From positions 1 through 34,225 of IMG/VR virus record IMGVR_UViG_3300042564_001227: 34,225 nucleotides of DNA, one strand, 5' to 3'. A program made the position numbers and the translations under genes. The first letter of the stretch is position 1, and every line of letters begins with the position of its first letter. Origin of the DNA: a virus. This document shows, in pieces, positions 21,249 to 27,614 of the stretch. The notes under the pieces are model-generated. The model was not told the DNA's origin. It made no database searches and was given only the letters and a program-made list of their open reading frames with translations.

Positions 21249-21462
21249 TGTTTTCCCTTTCAGTTTCTCTTATCAAGTTTAGGGCTAAGTCCCCGATTTC
21301 TGGCTCAAGATAGTGCCACTCGACTTGCATGATTCTTTCTAATAATCTGGCAAGGTTGCGCCTGATTGCTTCTAGGTCACTTGACCAAACCAGGTTCTCA
21401 TCCTTTAGCAGGTTGATTGCCTCAAAGATTTCACGCTCATCTGCGTTTGTGAAGTGTGTCAT
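21139..21462 (-). CDS. Hypothetical helical protein overlapping the HTH gene
   Basis: A 107-residue protein (MTHFTNADEREIFEAINLLKDENLVW...). The first 75 residues are amphipathic helices (LEAIRRNLARLLERIMQVEWHYLEPEIGDLALNLIRETE). The last 37 residues, in the overlap with the HTH gene, look unstructured and end NTCQCCK. The ATG shares ATGA with the stop of the preceding mini-gene. The overlap of 110 nt is unusually long. The C-terminal part may be a by-product of the out-of-frame HTH gene rather than selected sequence. Function is unknown. Confidence 0.65.
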   Translation of the reverse strand: MTHFTNADEREIFEAINLLKDENLVWSSDLEAIRRNLARLLERIMQVEWHYLEPEIGDLALNLIRETERENNARRNDTDTEETELQGKVNLGIVGQQGSSNTCQCCK

Positions 21463-21581
21463 TTGACCCCCCTAGTAAAGAAGGCTACAACTAAACTTTT
21501 CAGTTGCATCCTTTTGTATGCCCAATGAACTCGAACGATACGCCAGTTGATAGGTTGCTTTTCAGCTCTGTGCTTTGCCAA
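21459..21581 (-). CDS. Possible mini-gene, basic 40-residue protein
   Basis: TTG 21581 behind GGTGAGGGACA encodes MAKHRAEKQPINWRIVRVHWAYKRMQLKSL... ending TRGVK. It is very basic, with a hydrophobic end. It overlaps the stop of gene 21562-21786 and ends as ATGA with the next start, filling an otherwise empty gap. The rare start codon and short length keep confidence low. Confidence 0.42.
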   Translation of the reverse strand: MAKHRAEKQPINWRIVRVHWAYKRMQLKSLVVAFFTRGVK

Positions 21582-21786
21582 TGTCCCTCACCGCCTCAAT
21601 CACTTCGACTACTCGCTCAAGGGTGTCAATGTCTATGCTCATGCTTAGGATTGCGTCTTTATGTAGTGAGTAGATAACCTGCTCGCTGAAATACTCAGCC
21701 ATGTCTTTTGCGCCTTGCTCGTATCCTTTGGCAAAGGCTCTCTCTCTGCCTCTGCGGATGCGTGACGCCCAATCGAATCCGGTCAT
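21562..21786 (-). CDS. Hypothetical protein
   Basis: A 74-residue protein (MTGFDWASRIRRGRERAFAKGYEQG...). The basic N-terminus is followed by helices (AKDMAEYFSEQVIYSLHKDAILSMSIDIDTLERVVEVIEAV). The 'F..G...G..dm.....' pattern also appears in gene 21908-22108 and could mark related small replication-region proteins. Start and previous stop overlap as ATGA. I recognise no function. Confidence 0.65.
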   Translation of the reverse strand: MTGFDWASRIRRGRERAFAKGYEQGAKDMAEYFSEQVIYSLHKDAILSMSIDIDTLERVVEVIEAVRDIGKAQS

Positions 21787-21926
21787 TTTTCAGTTTCTCC
21801 AAGGATTGCTTTAGCTCTGAACTCGATGTCCTTAGCTGTCTTGATTAGCTCAGCCAGCTCTTTGTTTATCATTACCAAGCGAGCCTCAAACTCAAGCAGC
21901 TTGATGTCTATCTCTTTTGGCCCCAT
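21783..21926 (-). CDS. Small coiled-coil protein
   Basis: A 47-residue protein (MGPKEIDIKLLEFEARLVMI..., ending GETEK) that is almost entirely one amphipathic, charged helix suited to a coiled coil. ATG 21926 overlaps the upstream stop by 19 nt. The end shares ATGA with the next start. Function is unknown. Confidence 0.6.
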   Translation of the reverse strand: MGPKEIDIKLLEFEARLVMINKELAELIKTAKDIEFRAKAILGETEK

Positions 21927-22108
21927 TGTGTTTTCCTTTCGGCTAGGTGTGCTTCCATGTCAATTCGGTACTGACCTTCTATCTCGTCAGCGATGTCTTG
22001 AACTGTAATAACTACATTCTGCTCTTGGTGGATACGGATAAAGTCAAGGACTGACTCTCTCTGGTATCTAACGCCAGCTTTGAATCCCTCTGTGTAAAGT
22101 GTCTGCAT
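21908..22108 (-). CDS. Hypothetical protein
   Basis: A 66-residue protein (MQTLYTEGFKAGVRYQRESVLDFI...). The opening 'GFkaGvryqRe.vldfI....' resembles that of its neighbour 21562-21786 and is followed by an acidic middle and the ending ERKTQWGQKR. GAGGTAATC gives a good ribosome site before ATG 22108, 2 nt after the upstream stop. No family was recognised. Confidence 0.65.
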   Translation of the reverse strand: MQTLYTEGFKAGVRYQRESVLDFIRIHQEQNVVITVQDIADEIEGQYRIDMEAHLAERKTQWGQKR

Positions 22109-22110
22109 GA

Positions 22111-22353
22111 TTACCTCGATGAGATGTTGTATTCAGGGTCAACATAGATTTCAATGTTGTCCACGATCTCGATAACCCTAGCGATTGCTTTGGTTGGTAC
22201 TGGGTAGGCAGCTTTGATGAGGCTAAGAATTTCATTCTTCATCAACATTCTGCCCATGTAGATTCCATCTGACTTTGCAACACCAAAGTTGTACTGGTGA
22301 GGCTGGAAGTCGGTTACTGCAAACTCAAGTGCTTCTGGATTGTAATTAGGCAT
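22111..22353 (-). CDS. Hypothetical protein
   Basis: An 80-residue protein (MPNYNPEALEFAVTDFQPHQ...). It includes GVAKSDGIYMGRMLMKNEILSLIK and a C-terminal VIEIVDNIEIY. The phrase 'G...Gr......il.li' recalls the neighbouring small genes 21562-21786 and 21908-22108, which may share an ancestor. It overlaps the upstream gene by 8 nt. Function is unknown. Confidence 0.65.
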   Translation of the reverse strand: MPNYNPEALEFAVTDFQPHQYNFGVAKSDGIYMGRMLMKNEILSLIKAAYPVPTKAIARVIEIVDNIEIYVDPEYNISSR

Positions 22354-22528
22354 TTTCTCTCATTTCTTTGTAGGTTGTTTTGATATGTTCTACTAGCTCA
22401 ATTCGAGCTTTGGCTTCGTTGCGGCTGACCGAATCGTTGCCAGGTATCCCTGCTTGTAGTGTGAACTGATTTTCAGTCCAACGCTGTGCCTCGGCAATAA
22501 TTTTTTCAGCTAGTTTTTCCTCGTTCAT
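22346..22528 (-). CDS. Hypothetical small protein
   Basis: A 60-residue protein (MNEEKLAEKIIAEAQRWTENQF...) with an N-terminal amphipathic helix, a GIPGNDSVSRNEA turn and a basic C-terminal helix. CAGGGAT precedes ATG 22528, which overlaps the stop of the preceding membrane gene as ATGA. No family was recognised. Confidence 0.62.
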   Translation of the reverse strand: MNEEKLAEKIIAEAQRWTENQFTLQAGIPGNDSVSRNEAKARIELVEHIKTTYKEMRENA

Positions 22529-22695
22529 TTGTTATCCCTGTTCTCTGCGTATAGCGATTGCATTGTTACCAAGAAGGCAACCAGCACACCGACAATACCG
22601 ACAGTCAAACCGAGTGTTGCGTCTATCAGTTGCACGATAAAGCTGGACAACATGATGACCGAAAGTGAAACTATGTACACAATCATTCGGGCCAT
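22525..22695 (-). CDS. Small two-span membrane protein
   Basis: A 56-residue protein (MARMIVYIVSLSVIMLSSFI..., ending YAENRDNK) with two hydrophobic spans (about 4-22 and 28-48) joined by LIDATLG, and a polar end. AGAAAGGGG precedes ATG 22695, and the stop overlaps the next start (ATGA). It is first in a run of small genes behind a candidate promoter at 22733-22738. Function is unknown. A holin role is unlikely given its place among replication genes. Confidence 0.68.
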   Translation of the reverse strand: MARMIVYIVSLSVIMLSSFIVQLIDATLGLTVGIVGVLVAFLVTMQSLYAENRDNK

Positions 22696-22732
22696 TATGA
22701 ACCCCTTTCTGCAAGCTTTTGCTTACAGTTCA

Positions 22733-22738
22733 ATAATA
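22733..22738 (-). promoter_or_regulatory. Candidate -10 box for the small-gene run
   Basis: TATTAT on the minus strand in the 101-bp AT-rich gap between the resolvase stop and the small membrane gene. The AT content and position fit a promoter, but no good -35 box is present. Confidence 0.3.
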
Positions 22739-22796
22739 GGGTTTTTTAGCAGAATTTGGGAGATTTTTGCCTATTTCTGGCAATGTTACAAAATCG

Positions 22797-23195
22797 TTAC
22801 AAAAGGCTTTTTACGCTGATAGTCGCGCCTGGTTCAATGCCCTCGGCATACAGCTTTCTAGCTGAGATACGGACTATGCGGCTGTCATCGGTCACAACGC
22901 CTGAGTCGGTCAAAGAATCGCCTACTGCGCGAATTAGCTTGTCTAGGTCTGGTGACACGCTTGGAAGCGGTCTGGTGACTGATTTAGGTTTTGGCATGTA
23001 GAAATTGACCACAAGTTCACAGGGGTCATCTATTGGAGTCCAGTCACTCGGTAGGGCTTCTGTTGCTGCTAATGCGATTGCCTTACGCCAAGCCTTATGC
23101 TTCGAGCTGTTGACTTGAACAATTCTGCCTTGCATGATGGCGTGTGATCCTTGGCTGGCTGGGTCACCGGTAACGCTAAAGCTTACCTCTGCCAT
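22797..23195 (-). CDS. rusA: RusA-like Holliday junction resolvase
   Basis: A 132-residue protein taking ATG 23195 (MAEVSFSVTGDPASQGSHAI); a start six codons earlier is possible. Family features are the FxVxGxPxxQGS opening, the middle HKAWRKAIALAA and the acidic metal-binding segment SPDLDKLIRAVGDSLTDSGVVTDDSRIV with the conserved Asp pairs. It resolves four-way junctions or debranches DNA before packaging, in concert with the exonuclease and annealing protein upstream. Its start overlaps a small membrane gene by about 20 nt. Confidence 0.9.
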   Translation of the reverse strand: MAEVSFSVTGDPASQGSHAIMQGRIVQVNSSKHKAWRKAIALAATEALPSDWTPIDDPCELVVNFYMPKPKSVTRPLPSVSPDLDKLIRAVGDSLTDSGVVTDDSRIVRISARKLYAEGIEPGATISVKSLL

Positions 23196-23343
23196 GTAGT
23201 TCCCATGCTGCAATTATCGCAGCAATAGTGTAAAGAATACCGAAGGCTAGTCCCGCGCCACCTAGAACGCTAGTAGTTTGCGTAGATAGGTTTATTAGTA
23301 TGCCGGCGGTGATGGCTGGGACTAACCAACGGAGATTACTCAA
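23176..23343 (-). CDS. Possible two-span membrane protein overlapping rusA
   Basis: TTG 23343, overlapping the SSB-like stop (TTGA), opens a 55-residue frame: MSNLRWLVPAITAGILINLS..., ending WELHGRGKL. It has two hydrophobic stretches (about 6-19 and 28-47). It fills the gap between the SSB-like and rusA genes and ends 20 nt inside rusA. It has no clear ribosome site and would depend on coupled translation. Similar tiny membrane genes occur elsewhere in this genome. Confidence 0.5.
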   Translation of the reverse strand: MSNLRWLVPAITAGILINLSTQTTSVLGGAGLAFGILYTIAAIIAAWELHGRGKL

Positions 23344-23672
23344 AAGGGAAGTGACTCCCTGTGTGTCGGCTCAAAGATTTCCTTGATTGCCGATAGTGGC
23401 TCTGCTGGAACTACCTTTGGGTTGTTGATGCTGACCTTGATTGACTGCCTGGCTTCGCCCTCTTTGTTAGTCCAGTTGTCTATCTCTGCTGAGTAGAGTC
23501 CCTCGACCTGTAGGGTGTCACCGACCTCGAAGGTGGTTGGCTGTGCAAGCCAGACTGTGTAACGCTTGTTGATTGTTTCGCCAGCCTTGCTTTGGAATGA
23601 TTCTGTTAGCTCGATGCCTTTGCCCTCGTAGAATACTCGGCTAATTGCACCCTTTACTTTGATTATTGCCAT
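23340..23672 (-). CDS. Single-stranded DNA-binding-like protein (OB fold)
   Basis: A 110-residue protein from ATG 23672 with AGGAAACAAG ahead. A start at 23714 is less likely. It is beta-rich: AIIKVKGAISRVFYEGKGIELTESF, NKRYTVWLAQ, FEVGDTLQVEGLYSAEI, RQSIKVSINNPKVV, as expected of an OB fold. It ends with SLPF, close to the hydrophobic SSB tail that recruits replication proteins. The location next to the DnaB-type helicase gene supports a replication role. Sequence identity to classical SSB is low. Confidence 0.7.
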   Translation of the reverse strand: MAIIKVKGAISRVFYEGKGIELTESFQSKAGETINKRYTVWLAQPTTFEVGDTLQVEGLYSAEIDNWTNKEGEARQSIKVSINNPKVVPAEPLSAIKEIFEPTHRESLPF

Positions 23673-23703
23673 CTCTTGTTTCCTTATCTCTTGTTGTTTT
23701 ACT

Positions 23704-23979
23704 CTAGTGGTCACCTATGACATGGTTGGGGTTGGTGCAGTCAAGGTGTCCACAAGACCTAGTGCCTGGCAAGACTGGCTTGCCGTCAAATAGTGGGATG
23801 GTAAGCGTGAGCTTGTCAAACTCACCCTGCCAAGGGATACACTTCTCGGATCCATACTTGATGACGAGAGCTTGGTGCATCCGACAGGATTGGCACTTGA
23901 GGTCTTTACGCTTGCGCTTTTGGGTGTTGACCTTCCAAGTAGAGCCACACCGACAGCACAAAGCAACATTGTCATCCAC
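23704..23979 (-). CDS. Zinc-binding protein, HNH-related
   Basis: A 91-residue protein with C8, C9, C12, C29, C32 in a zinc-ribbon-like first half. The C-terminal PGTRSCGHLDCTNPNHV (C76, C81, N83, H86) is the zinc-loop pattern found in HNH homing-type endonucleases. No separate catalytic His is evident, so it may be a binding remnant rather than a nuclease. The start (ATG 23979) lies 9 nt after the helicase stop. Such small genes are common beside actinophage replication genes. Confidence 0.7.
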   Translation of the reverse strand: MDDNVALCCRCGSTWKVNTQKRKRKDLKCQSCRMHQALVIKYGSEKCIPWQGEFDKLTLTIPLFDGKPVLPGTRSCGHLDCTNPNHVIGDH

Positions 23980-23988
23980 GCCATAATC

Positions 23989-25218
23989 TTAGCCGACCAC
24001 TCTGGAAAGATGACCCTCAAACCTTAGAGCGACTTCACCGAGTCCACCATGTCGGTTCTTAGCTACCTTCATTATCATCTGGCTCTTTTGCCACTCGAAC
24101 TGATCCTCGTCAACCTGCCGTCTGTGAAGCAAGATAACAGCATCAGCATCTTGCTCGATACCACCTGAATCTCTTAGGTCAGCCATGTCAGGCTCAGAGT
24201 CTTTACGCTGCTCAGGGCCTCGGTTGAGCTGGGCTAATGCGATGACTGGCACATTCAAATCCCTAGCTAGGTTCTTGAGTCCGATTGAGATGTCGGTAAT
24301 CATCTCGTAACGCTTGCGACCCTTTTCGGTGTCTTGAATTAGACCGAGATAGTCAACAACGATTGCTTGTAGTCCATTGTTTCCTTTTACGCTGTTTGCC
24401 AAGGCTCGTATCTGCATAAGGTTCTGACCTGACTTGTCATGGATAGCAAGCTGGTGAGTCTGAATGTCTTGCCTAACTTTGGCAATCCTGTCCCACTCCC
24501 ACTCTTTTAGGTTTCCCTTTTCGATACTGCCGATGTAGACCTCAGCTTCCATGCTGATAATGCGGTTGTAGAGTTCGTTCTTGCCCATCTCAAGGCTGTG
24601 AAAAGATACAGGGCCAGTCTTTGATAGTTCCCAAGCAATCTGCAAGCCAACGATTGTTTTACCAACACCAGGTCTTGCACCGATAATGTATAAAGCACCT
24701 GGTCGGAATCCTGCGATTATGTCGTTCAGCAAAGGCCAAGGGCTTTCGGGGTAATGCTTTGGCTTGTCTATCTCATCAAGGTAAGGGATTAGCTCATCGG
24801 CAACATAGCTTGGCTTGACTGCCGAGTTACGATCTATGAGGTTGTCAATTTCTTTTTTAGCTGTGTCAAATACTGTCGCTAAGTCCTCGTGCTGAGCCTT
24901 GCTGTGAATCATCGTGCCGGCAATGGCTAACCTTCGTCTTGTGGCTTCCTCGATTACCTTGCTGGCATAGAACTTCACAGAGGCAGCGGTGGGGGTAGCT
25001 GTGATGACATCGTGAAGGTAGCTTGCTAGTTTGGGCAGAGCTGCACCGACTGTCATAACATCTATTGGCTGGCGATTAGCCTTCATCTCCAGAATGGTTT
25101 TGTAGATACGCTCATTCTGTATGTCATCAAAGTCGCTGGGTGCAAGTGTGAGTTCCTCTAGTGCCTTGCCGTTGGTCAGCAGAACTGATCCGATTACCGA
25201 CTGCTCAAATTGTGTCAT
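23989..25218 (-). CDS. dnaB: Replicative DNA helicase (DnaB type)
   Basis: A 409-residue helicase that unwinds the fork. The N-terminal domain (about 1-125) begins FEQSVIGSVLLTNGKALEEL. The RecA-like motor has Walker A IIGARPGVGKTIVGLQIA (about 178-195), FHSLEM, Walker B AIVVDYLGLIQD, ALAQLNRG and DSGGIEQDADAVILLHR, the DnaB signature order. The C-terminus ends RFEGHLSRVVG. Only the helicase of the host-type replisome is encoded, with no polymerase or primase recognised, so the phage must borrow host enzymes. It overlaps the initiator-like gene by 4 nt (ATGA). Confidence 0.95.
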   Translation of the reverse strand: MTQFEQSVIGSVLLTNGKALEELTLAPSDFDDIQNERIYKTILEMKANRQPIDVMTVGAALPKLASYLHDVITATPTAASVKFYASKVIEEATRRRLAIAGTMIHSKAQHEDLATVFDTAKKEIDNLIDRNSAVKPSYVADELIPYLDEIDKPKHYPESPWPLLNDIIAGFRPGALYIIGARPGVGKTIVGLQIAWELSKTGPVSFHSLEMGKNELYNRIISMEAEVYIGSIEKGNLKEWEWDRIAKVRQDIQTHQLAIHDKSGQNLMQIRALANSVKGNNGLQAIVVDYLGLIQDTEKGRKRYEMITDISIGLKNLARDLNVPVIALAQLNRGPEQRKDSEPDMADLRDSGGIEQDADAVILLHRRQVDEDQFEWQKSQMIMKVAKNRHGGLGEVALRFEGHLSRVVG

Positions 25219-25898
25219 TTGATTCTCCCTACAAACAGCTTAGGTAGCGGTTTGTTATTATCCTCTGGTTTGATTCCCTGATAGTCCATAGCGTTTAGTA
25301 GCCAGTTACGATAGCTGGCATCCCAATCCTTTCTAGCCTCGTCTTTGGATTGGTAATAGTTTATGAACTTCTCTAGCTCTTTCTGGTGATTGAGTCCTTT
25401 GTATTTCATTTGGTAATCGTCAATGATTTTTTGTGTTGGTTTCCAATCATCAGAGATTTTGCTTGCTCGCCTCTCTCTTTGTTTTTCTTTAGATTTAGTC
25501 TTATCTAAGTAATTAGTATTCTTAATGTCCGTTGGCTGTTCCATAGTGGAATCATCCTCGCTGGAGCCATCCGCTACGGAATCAACCTGCTCTGGCTCGT
25601 CAGGGTTCAAGATGTGAAACGATGTCGGGCCAAACTGTCCGTTGTCTTTCTTAGTCCGTTCAGTCCTAAGCCAGCCCTTGTTAGTTAGTATCTTGATTGC
25701 CTCGTTGATGGCATACCTGCCTAGCGTTGTCTGCCGCTCAATCTGCCCATAGGTCAGCTCATAGCCTTCCTTGTGGCTCATAAGGTAAGCGAGCAACCTA
25801 AAGGCGTTAGGAGTTATCTCGGGATCTCTGATGGCACTATTGGGAACTTGGGCAAAGGGTTGTGAGTCATGCCGATAGATTTTGTAAACGCCACTCAT
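25215..25898 (-). CDS. Winged-helix replication initiator / helicase loader-like protein
   Basis: A 227-residue protein. Residues 1-100 form a winged helix: FAQVPNSAIRDPEITPNAFRLLAYLMSHKEGYELTYGQIERQTTLGRYAINEAIKIL, then TNKGWLRTERTKKDNGQFG, as in phage replication organiser proteins. A charged linker (about 110-150) is followed by a C-terminal helical domain (LEKFINYYQSKDEARKDWDASYRNWLLNAM), which is the DnaD/DnaB-like tail used to load helicase. It probably binds the origin and delivers the adjacent DnaB-type helicase. The iteron-like cluster at 17825-17887 could be its site. Confidence 0.82.
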   Translation of the reverse strand: MSGVYKIYRHDSQPFAQVPNSAIRDPEITPNAFRLLAYLMSHKEGYELTYGQIERQTTLGRYAINEAIKILTNKGWLRTERTKKDNGQFGPTSFHILNPDEPEQVDSVADGSSEDDSTMEQPTDIKNTNYLDKTKSKEKQRERRASKISDDWKPTQKIIDDYQMKYKGLNHQKELEKFINYYQSKDEARKDWDASYRNWLLNAMDYQGIKPEDNNKPLPKLFVGRIK

Positions 25899-26092
25899 GC
25901 GACACTCGCTCTGTCGAGCATGACCATCATCACAGTCGGTGAGATTACTTTTGACTCGAAGGCTTCCTTGACGAGCATTGCCCAGTCACCGGCATCGAGT
26001 CCGTAGGCTTTGTAATCCATCTCAGCCATAAAGATATTGTTTGCGTAGTAAGGCAGAATCTCTGCCAATGATTTATTTGTCCAGTTAAACAT
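25895..26092 (-). CDS. Hypothetical protein
   Basis: A 65-residue protein from ATG 26092, which has GAAGGA about 9 nt upstream. An in-frame TTG at 26164 would give 89 residues but runs through hairpin sequence. Sequence: MFNWTNKSLAEILPYYANNIF..., with YKAYGLDAGDWAMLVKEAF and VMMVMLDRASVA. It is helical and acidic, overlaps the initiator-like gene by 4 nt, and may be its partner. I recognise no family. Confidence 0.6.
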   Translation of the reverse strand: MFNWTNKSLAEILPYYANNIFMAEMDYKAYGLDAGDWAMLVKEAFESKVISPTVMMVMLDRASVA

Positions 26093-26114
26093 GAAATGCC
26101 ATCCTTCTGTTGAA

Positions 26115-26157
26115 GTTGGCATTAGACTTATCTGGATGCCAACAGCTTGCTTGTTGG
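26115..26157 (-). promoter_or_regulatory. Two mutually exclusive leader hairpins
   Basis: On the minus strand CCAACA(AGCAAGC)TGTTGG (26157-26139) and GTTGGCAT...ATGCCAAC (26143-26115) share the GTTGG segment, so only one can form. They lie 23 bases before ATG 26092 and end close to its ribosome site. This could be an attenuator or translational switch. Confidence 0.45.
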
Positions 26158-26165
26158 TTATCAAC

Positions 26166-26207
26166 GCCGTCTAAGGGTTCCGATCCTTAGGCGGCATCTT
26201 TTTATTT
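26166..26207 (+). terminator. Hairpin with T-rich tail, plus orientation
   Basis: GCCGTCTAAGG (26166-26176) pairs with CCTTAGGCGGC (26185-26195), 11 bp including a U-G pair on the plus strand, followed by ATCTTTTTATTT. It resembles a terminator for antisense transcripts. On the minus strand it has one mismatch and lies in the leader of gene 25895-26092, just after the HNH stop. Confidence 0.45.
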
Positions 26208-26217
26208 AGTTATGTTG

Positions 26218-26961
26218 TTACCTTAGCACCTTAGATTGCCAGACACGCCATTCCATAATAGTTTTTTTACTCTTTGAAAGGTTACAAGCCTGACAGCTCG
26301 CTACCAGGTTACCTATGGAGTGCCTACCACCCAAGACTATTGGTAAAACATGCTCAAGGTGTGTCGCTTTTCCTTGGCAATAAAAACATGGTTTAGACAT
26401 TATGGCCTTCAAGTCCTTAGCTGTCACTAGATAAGTTCCATTAGCTGCTTTTCTAGCCCTGCGCCGAGCAGATTTTATAATGCCGTTTTCTGGGTTTCTA
26501 GTCCGGTAGCTTTTAGATACTTGAGCAGCTTTTTCTGGATTACGAATACGCCAAGCTCTTGACTTGGCATTTACTCTGTCCTTGTTTCTAGACTGCCATT
26601 TTTTATCATCAGCTGCTTTTTTCTCTGGATTTAACCGTCTGCGTATTTTGCTTTTTGTAAGCTGATCTTCTCGGTTTATCTCATACCAAGTAACAAAGTT
26701 ATTTCTTATCTTCTCTTTGTTTCTTAGAGCGTAAGACTTATCCCAAGCAGCTTTTTTATCTTTGTTTTTATTGTTCCAAGCTTGCTTAGATGCTCTTACT
26801 TTGCTTCTGTTAGCTTCTCTGTATTCTCTATAAACATCAAGCTCACAAGCTTTACACCTAGCCCTAAGACCACTCTTACTTGCCTTTGCAGAATTATGTT
26901 TGCTAAAGCTTGATAAGGGCTTATCTTCTTTACACTTAGTGCATGCCTTAGACTGTTGCAT
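26218..26961 (-). CDS. HNH endonuclease with N-terminal zinc motif (homing-type)
   Basis: A 247-residue, highly basic protein. The N-terminal zinc motif (C7, C10, C36, C39) matches KACTKCKEDKPLSSFS...RARCKACE. A long Lys/Arg-rich helical middle (about 45-185) has loose repeats of the type 'kNkdk...w..ryr.rN.ek'. The C-terminal HNH is PCFYCQGKATHLEHVLPIVLGGRHSIGNL followed by ASCQACNLSKSK. Zinc-plus-repeat-plus-HNH is typical of free-standing homing endonucleases in phages. Codons are AT-richer than neighbours and hairpins flank the gene, suggesting a recent insertion into the replication block. Confidence 0.9.
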   Translation of the reverse strand: MQQSKACTKCKEDKPLSSFSKHNSAKASKSGLRARCKACELDVYREYREANRSKVRASKQAWNNKNKDKKAAWDKSYALRNKEKIRNNFVTWYEINREDQLTKSKIRRRLNPEKKAADDKKWQSRNKDRVNAKSRAWRIRNPEKAAQVSKSYRTRNPENGIIKSARRRARKAANGTYLVTAKDLKAIMSKPCFYCQGKATHLEHVLPIVLGGRHSIGNLVASCQACNLSKSKKTIMEWRVWQSKVLR

Positions 26962-26985
26962 ACTAAACTACTTCCTTAGTTTGGT
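26962..26985 (-). promoter_or_regulatory. Ribosome site presented in a hairpin loop before the HNH gene
   Basis: On the minus strand AAACTA (26982-26977) and TAGTTT (26970-26965) pair around the loop AGGAAG, which is the ribosome site of ATG 26961. Pairing can extend to 9 bp with a mismatch. It may control endonuclease translation. Confidence 0.5.
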
Positions 26986-26989
26986 CATG

Positions 26990-27021
26990 CCCCTGGTTGT
27001 TGATAGCAACGCAGGGGTTTT
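26990..27021 (+). terminator. Hairpin with T run, plus orientation, upstream of the HNH gene
   Basis: CCCCTG+GTTG (26990-26999) pairs with CAAC+CAGGGG (27007-27017, one bulged G), followed by TTTT and further T-rich sequence on the plus strand. No plus-strand gene precedes it, so it may end antisense RNA or be a mark of the mobile HNH insertion. Confidence 0.4.
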
Positions 27022-27042
27022 ACTTACTTTGATTTTACTACC

Positions 27043-27381
27043 TTAAAAATACTCGTAATCTAGGTCAACTTTGAATTTATTGTAATTGTTGTCTAGTAGA
27101 AACCAGTCGTTACCCATGAAAACAGGTGTGGTTTCTGGTGATTGTCCTCTAGTAAGCTTCCAGCCAAACTTACGGCCCAATTCGGCAAAACTGGCATTTG
27201 ACTCTAAAAGGCCATTAGCTTCTGAGCAAAAGACGATTATGTTACTTGGCTTGTCTAGTAACTTAGAACCACCCATTTGTTTCGATTGCCGGTGCTGAGG
27301 CACAAGGGTTTCATCAATTATTCCGCAATGAGAACACCCTCTATCACGCTCTAGGTATTTCAAGAATTGTTTTTTAGTCAT
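27043..27381 (-). CDS. HNH-like nuclease
   Basis: A 112-residue protein from ATG 27381, overlapping the upstream zinc protein by 8 nt; a start at 27393 is also possible. Features: LERDRGCSHCG, LVPQHRQSKQMGGSKLLDKP and NIIVFCSEANGLLESN, which follow an HNH pattern of zinc Cys, HR and N(x)...C...N. The C-terminal half (KFGWKLTRGQSPETTPVFMGNDWFLLDNNYNKF) matches a small domain often fused to phage HNH proteins. It may nick or degrade DNA during replication or recombination. The catalytic His-Asn pair is plausible but atypical. Confidence 0.72.
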   Translation of the reverse strand: MTKKQFLKYLERDRGCSHCGIIDETLVPQHRQSKQMGGSKLLDKPSNIIVFCSEANGLLESNASFAELGRKFGWKLTRGQSPETTPVFMGNDWFLLDNNYNKFKVDLDYEYF

Positions 27382-27598
27382 CGAACGGATCATAAATCTT
27401 GGCTGGCATTTCTCCAGGTTGAAAGCCAATAGCGATTGTGGTTTCAGACACGCCACCATTGACTGCTTCAACAATGTCGGTGTTGTCGGTGTTGTCGGTT
27501 TGACAGGTGTGATTACGCCGCCACTCTCGAACAAGCGTGGCTGGCTTAGGTTCGTCAGTCTTGAATTTTGCCCCACATGAGCAGGTTTCCGCTATCAC
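27374..27598 (-). CDS. Small zinc-motif protein with acidic repeat
   Basis: A 74-residue protein starting GTG 27598: MIAETCSCGAKFKTDEPKPATLVREWRRNHTC. The CSCGAKF...W...H.C pattern suggests one zinc site. It is followed by a 9-bp tandem repeat coding DNTDNTD, then a flexible tail ending KIYDPFDD. Actinophages often carry a similar CxCGA-type short protein near recombination genes. The start is weak and could be internal. Confidence 0.6.
   Translation of the reverse strand: MIAETCSCGAKFKTDEPKPATLVREWRRNHTCQTDNTDNTDIVEAVNGGVSETTIAIGFQPGEMPAKIYDPFDD
27475..27499 (-). repeat. 9-bp coding tandem repeat
   Basis: TGTCGGTGT is repeated twice with a partial third copy (plus-strand sequence). It encodes DNTDNTD on the minus strand and may change copy number by slippage. 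Confidence 0.6.
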
Positions 27599-27614
27599 TC
27601 GATAAGGCTACCAG

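Noticed and set aside
26166-26207. Hairpin as the minus-strand terminator of the HNH gene
   Set aside because: The T run follows the stem only on the plus strand. On the minus strand the stem has a mismatch and no T run.
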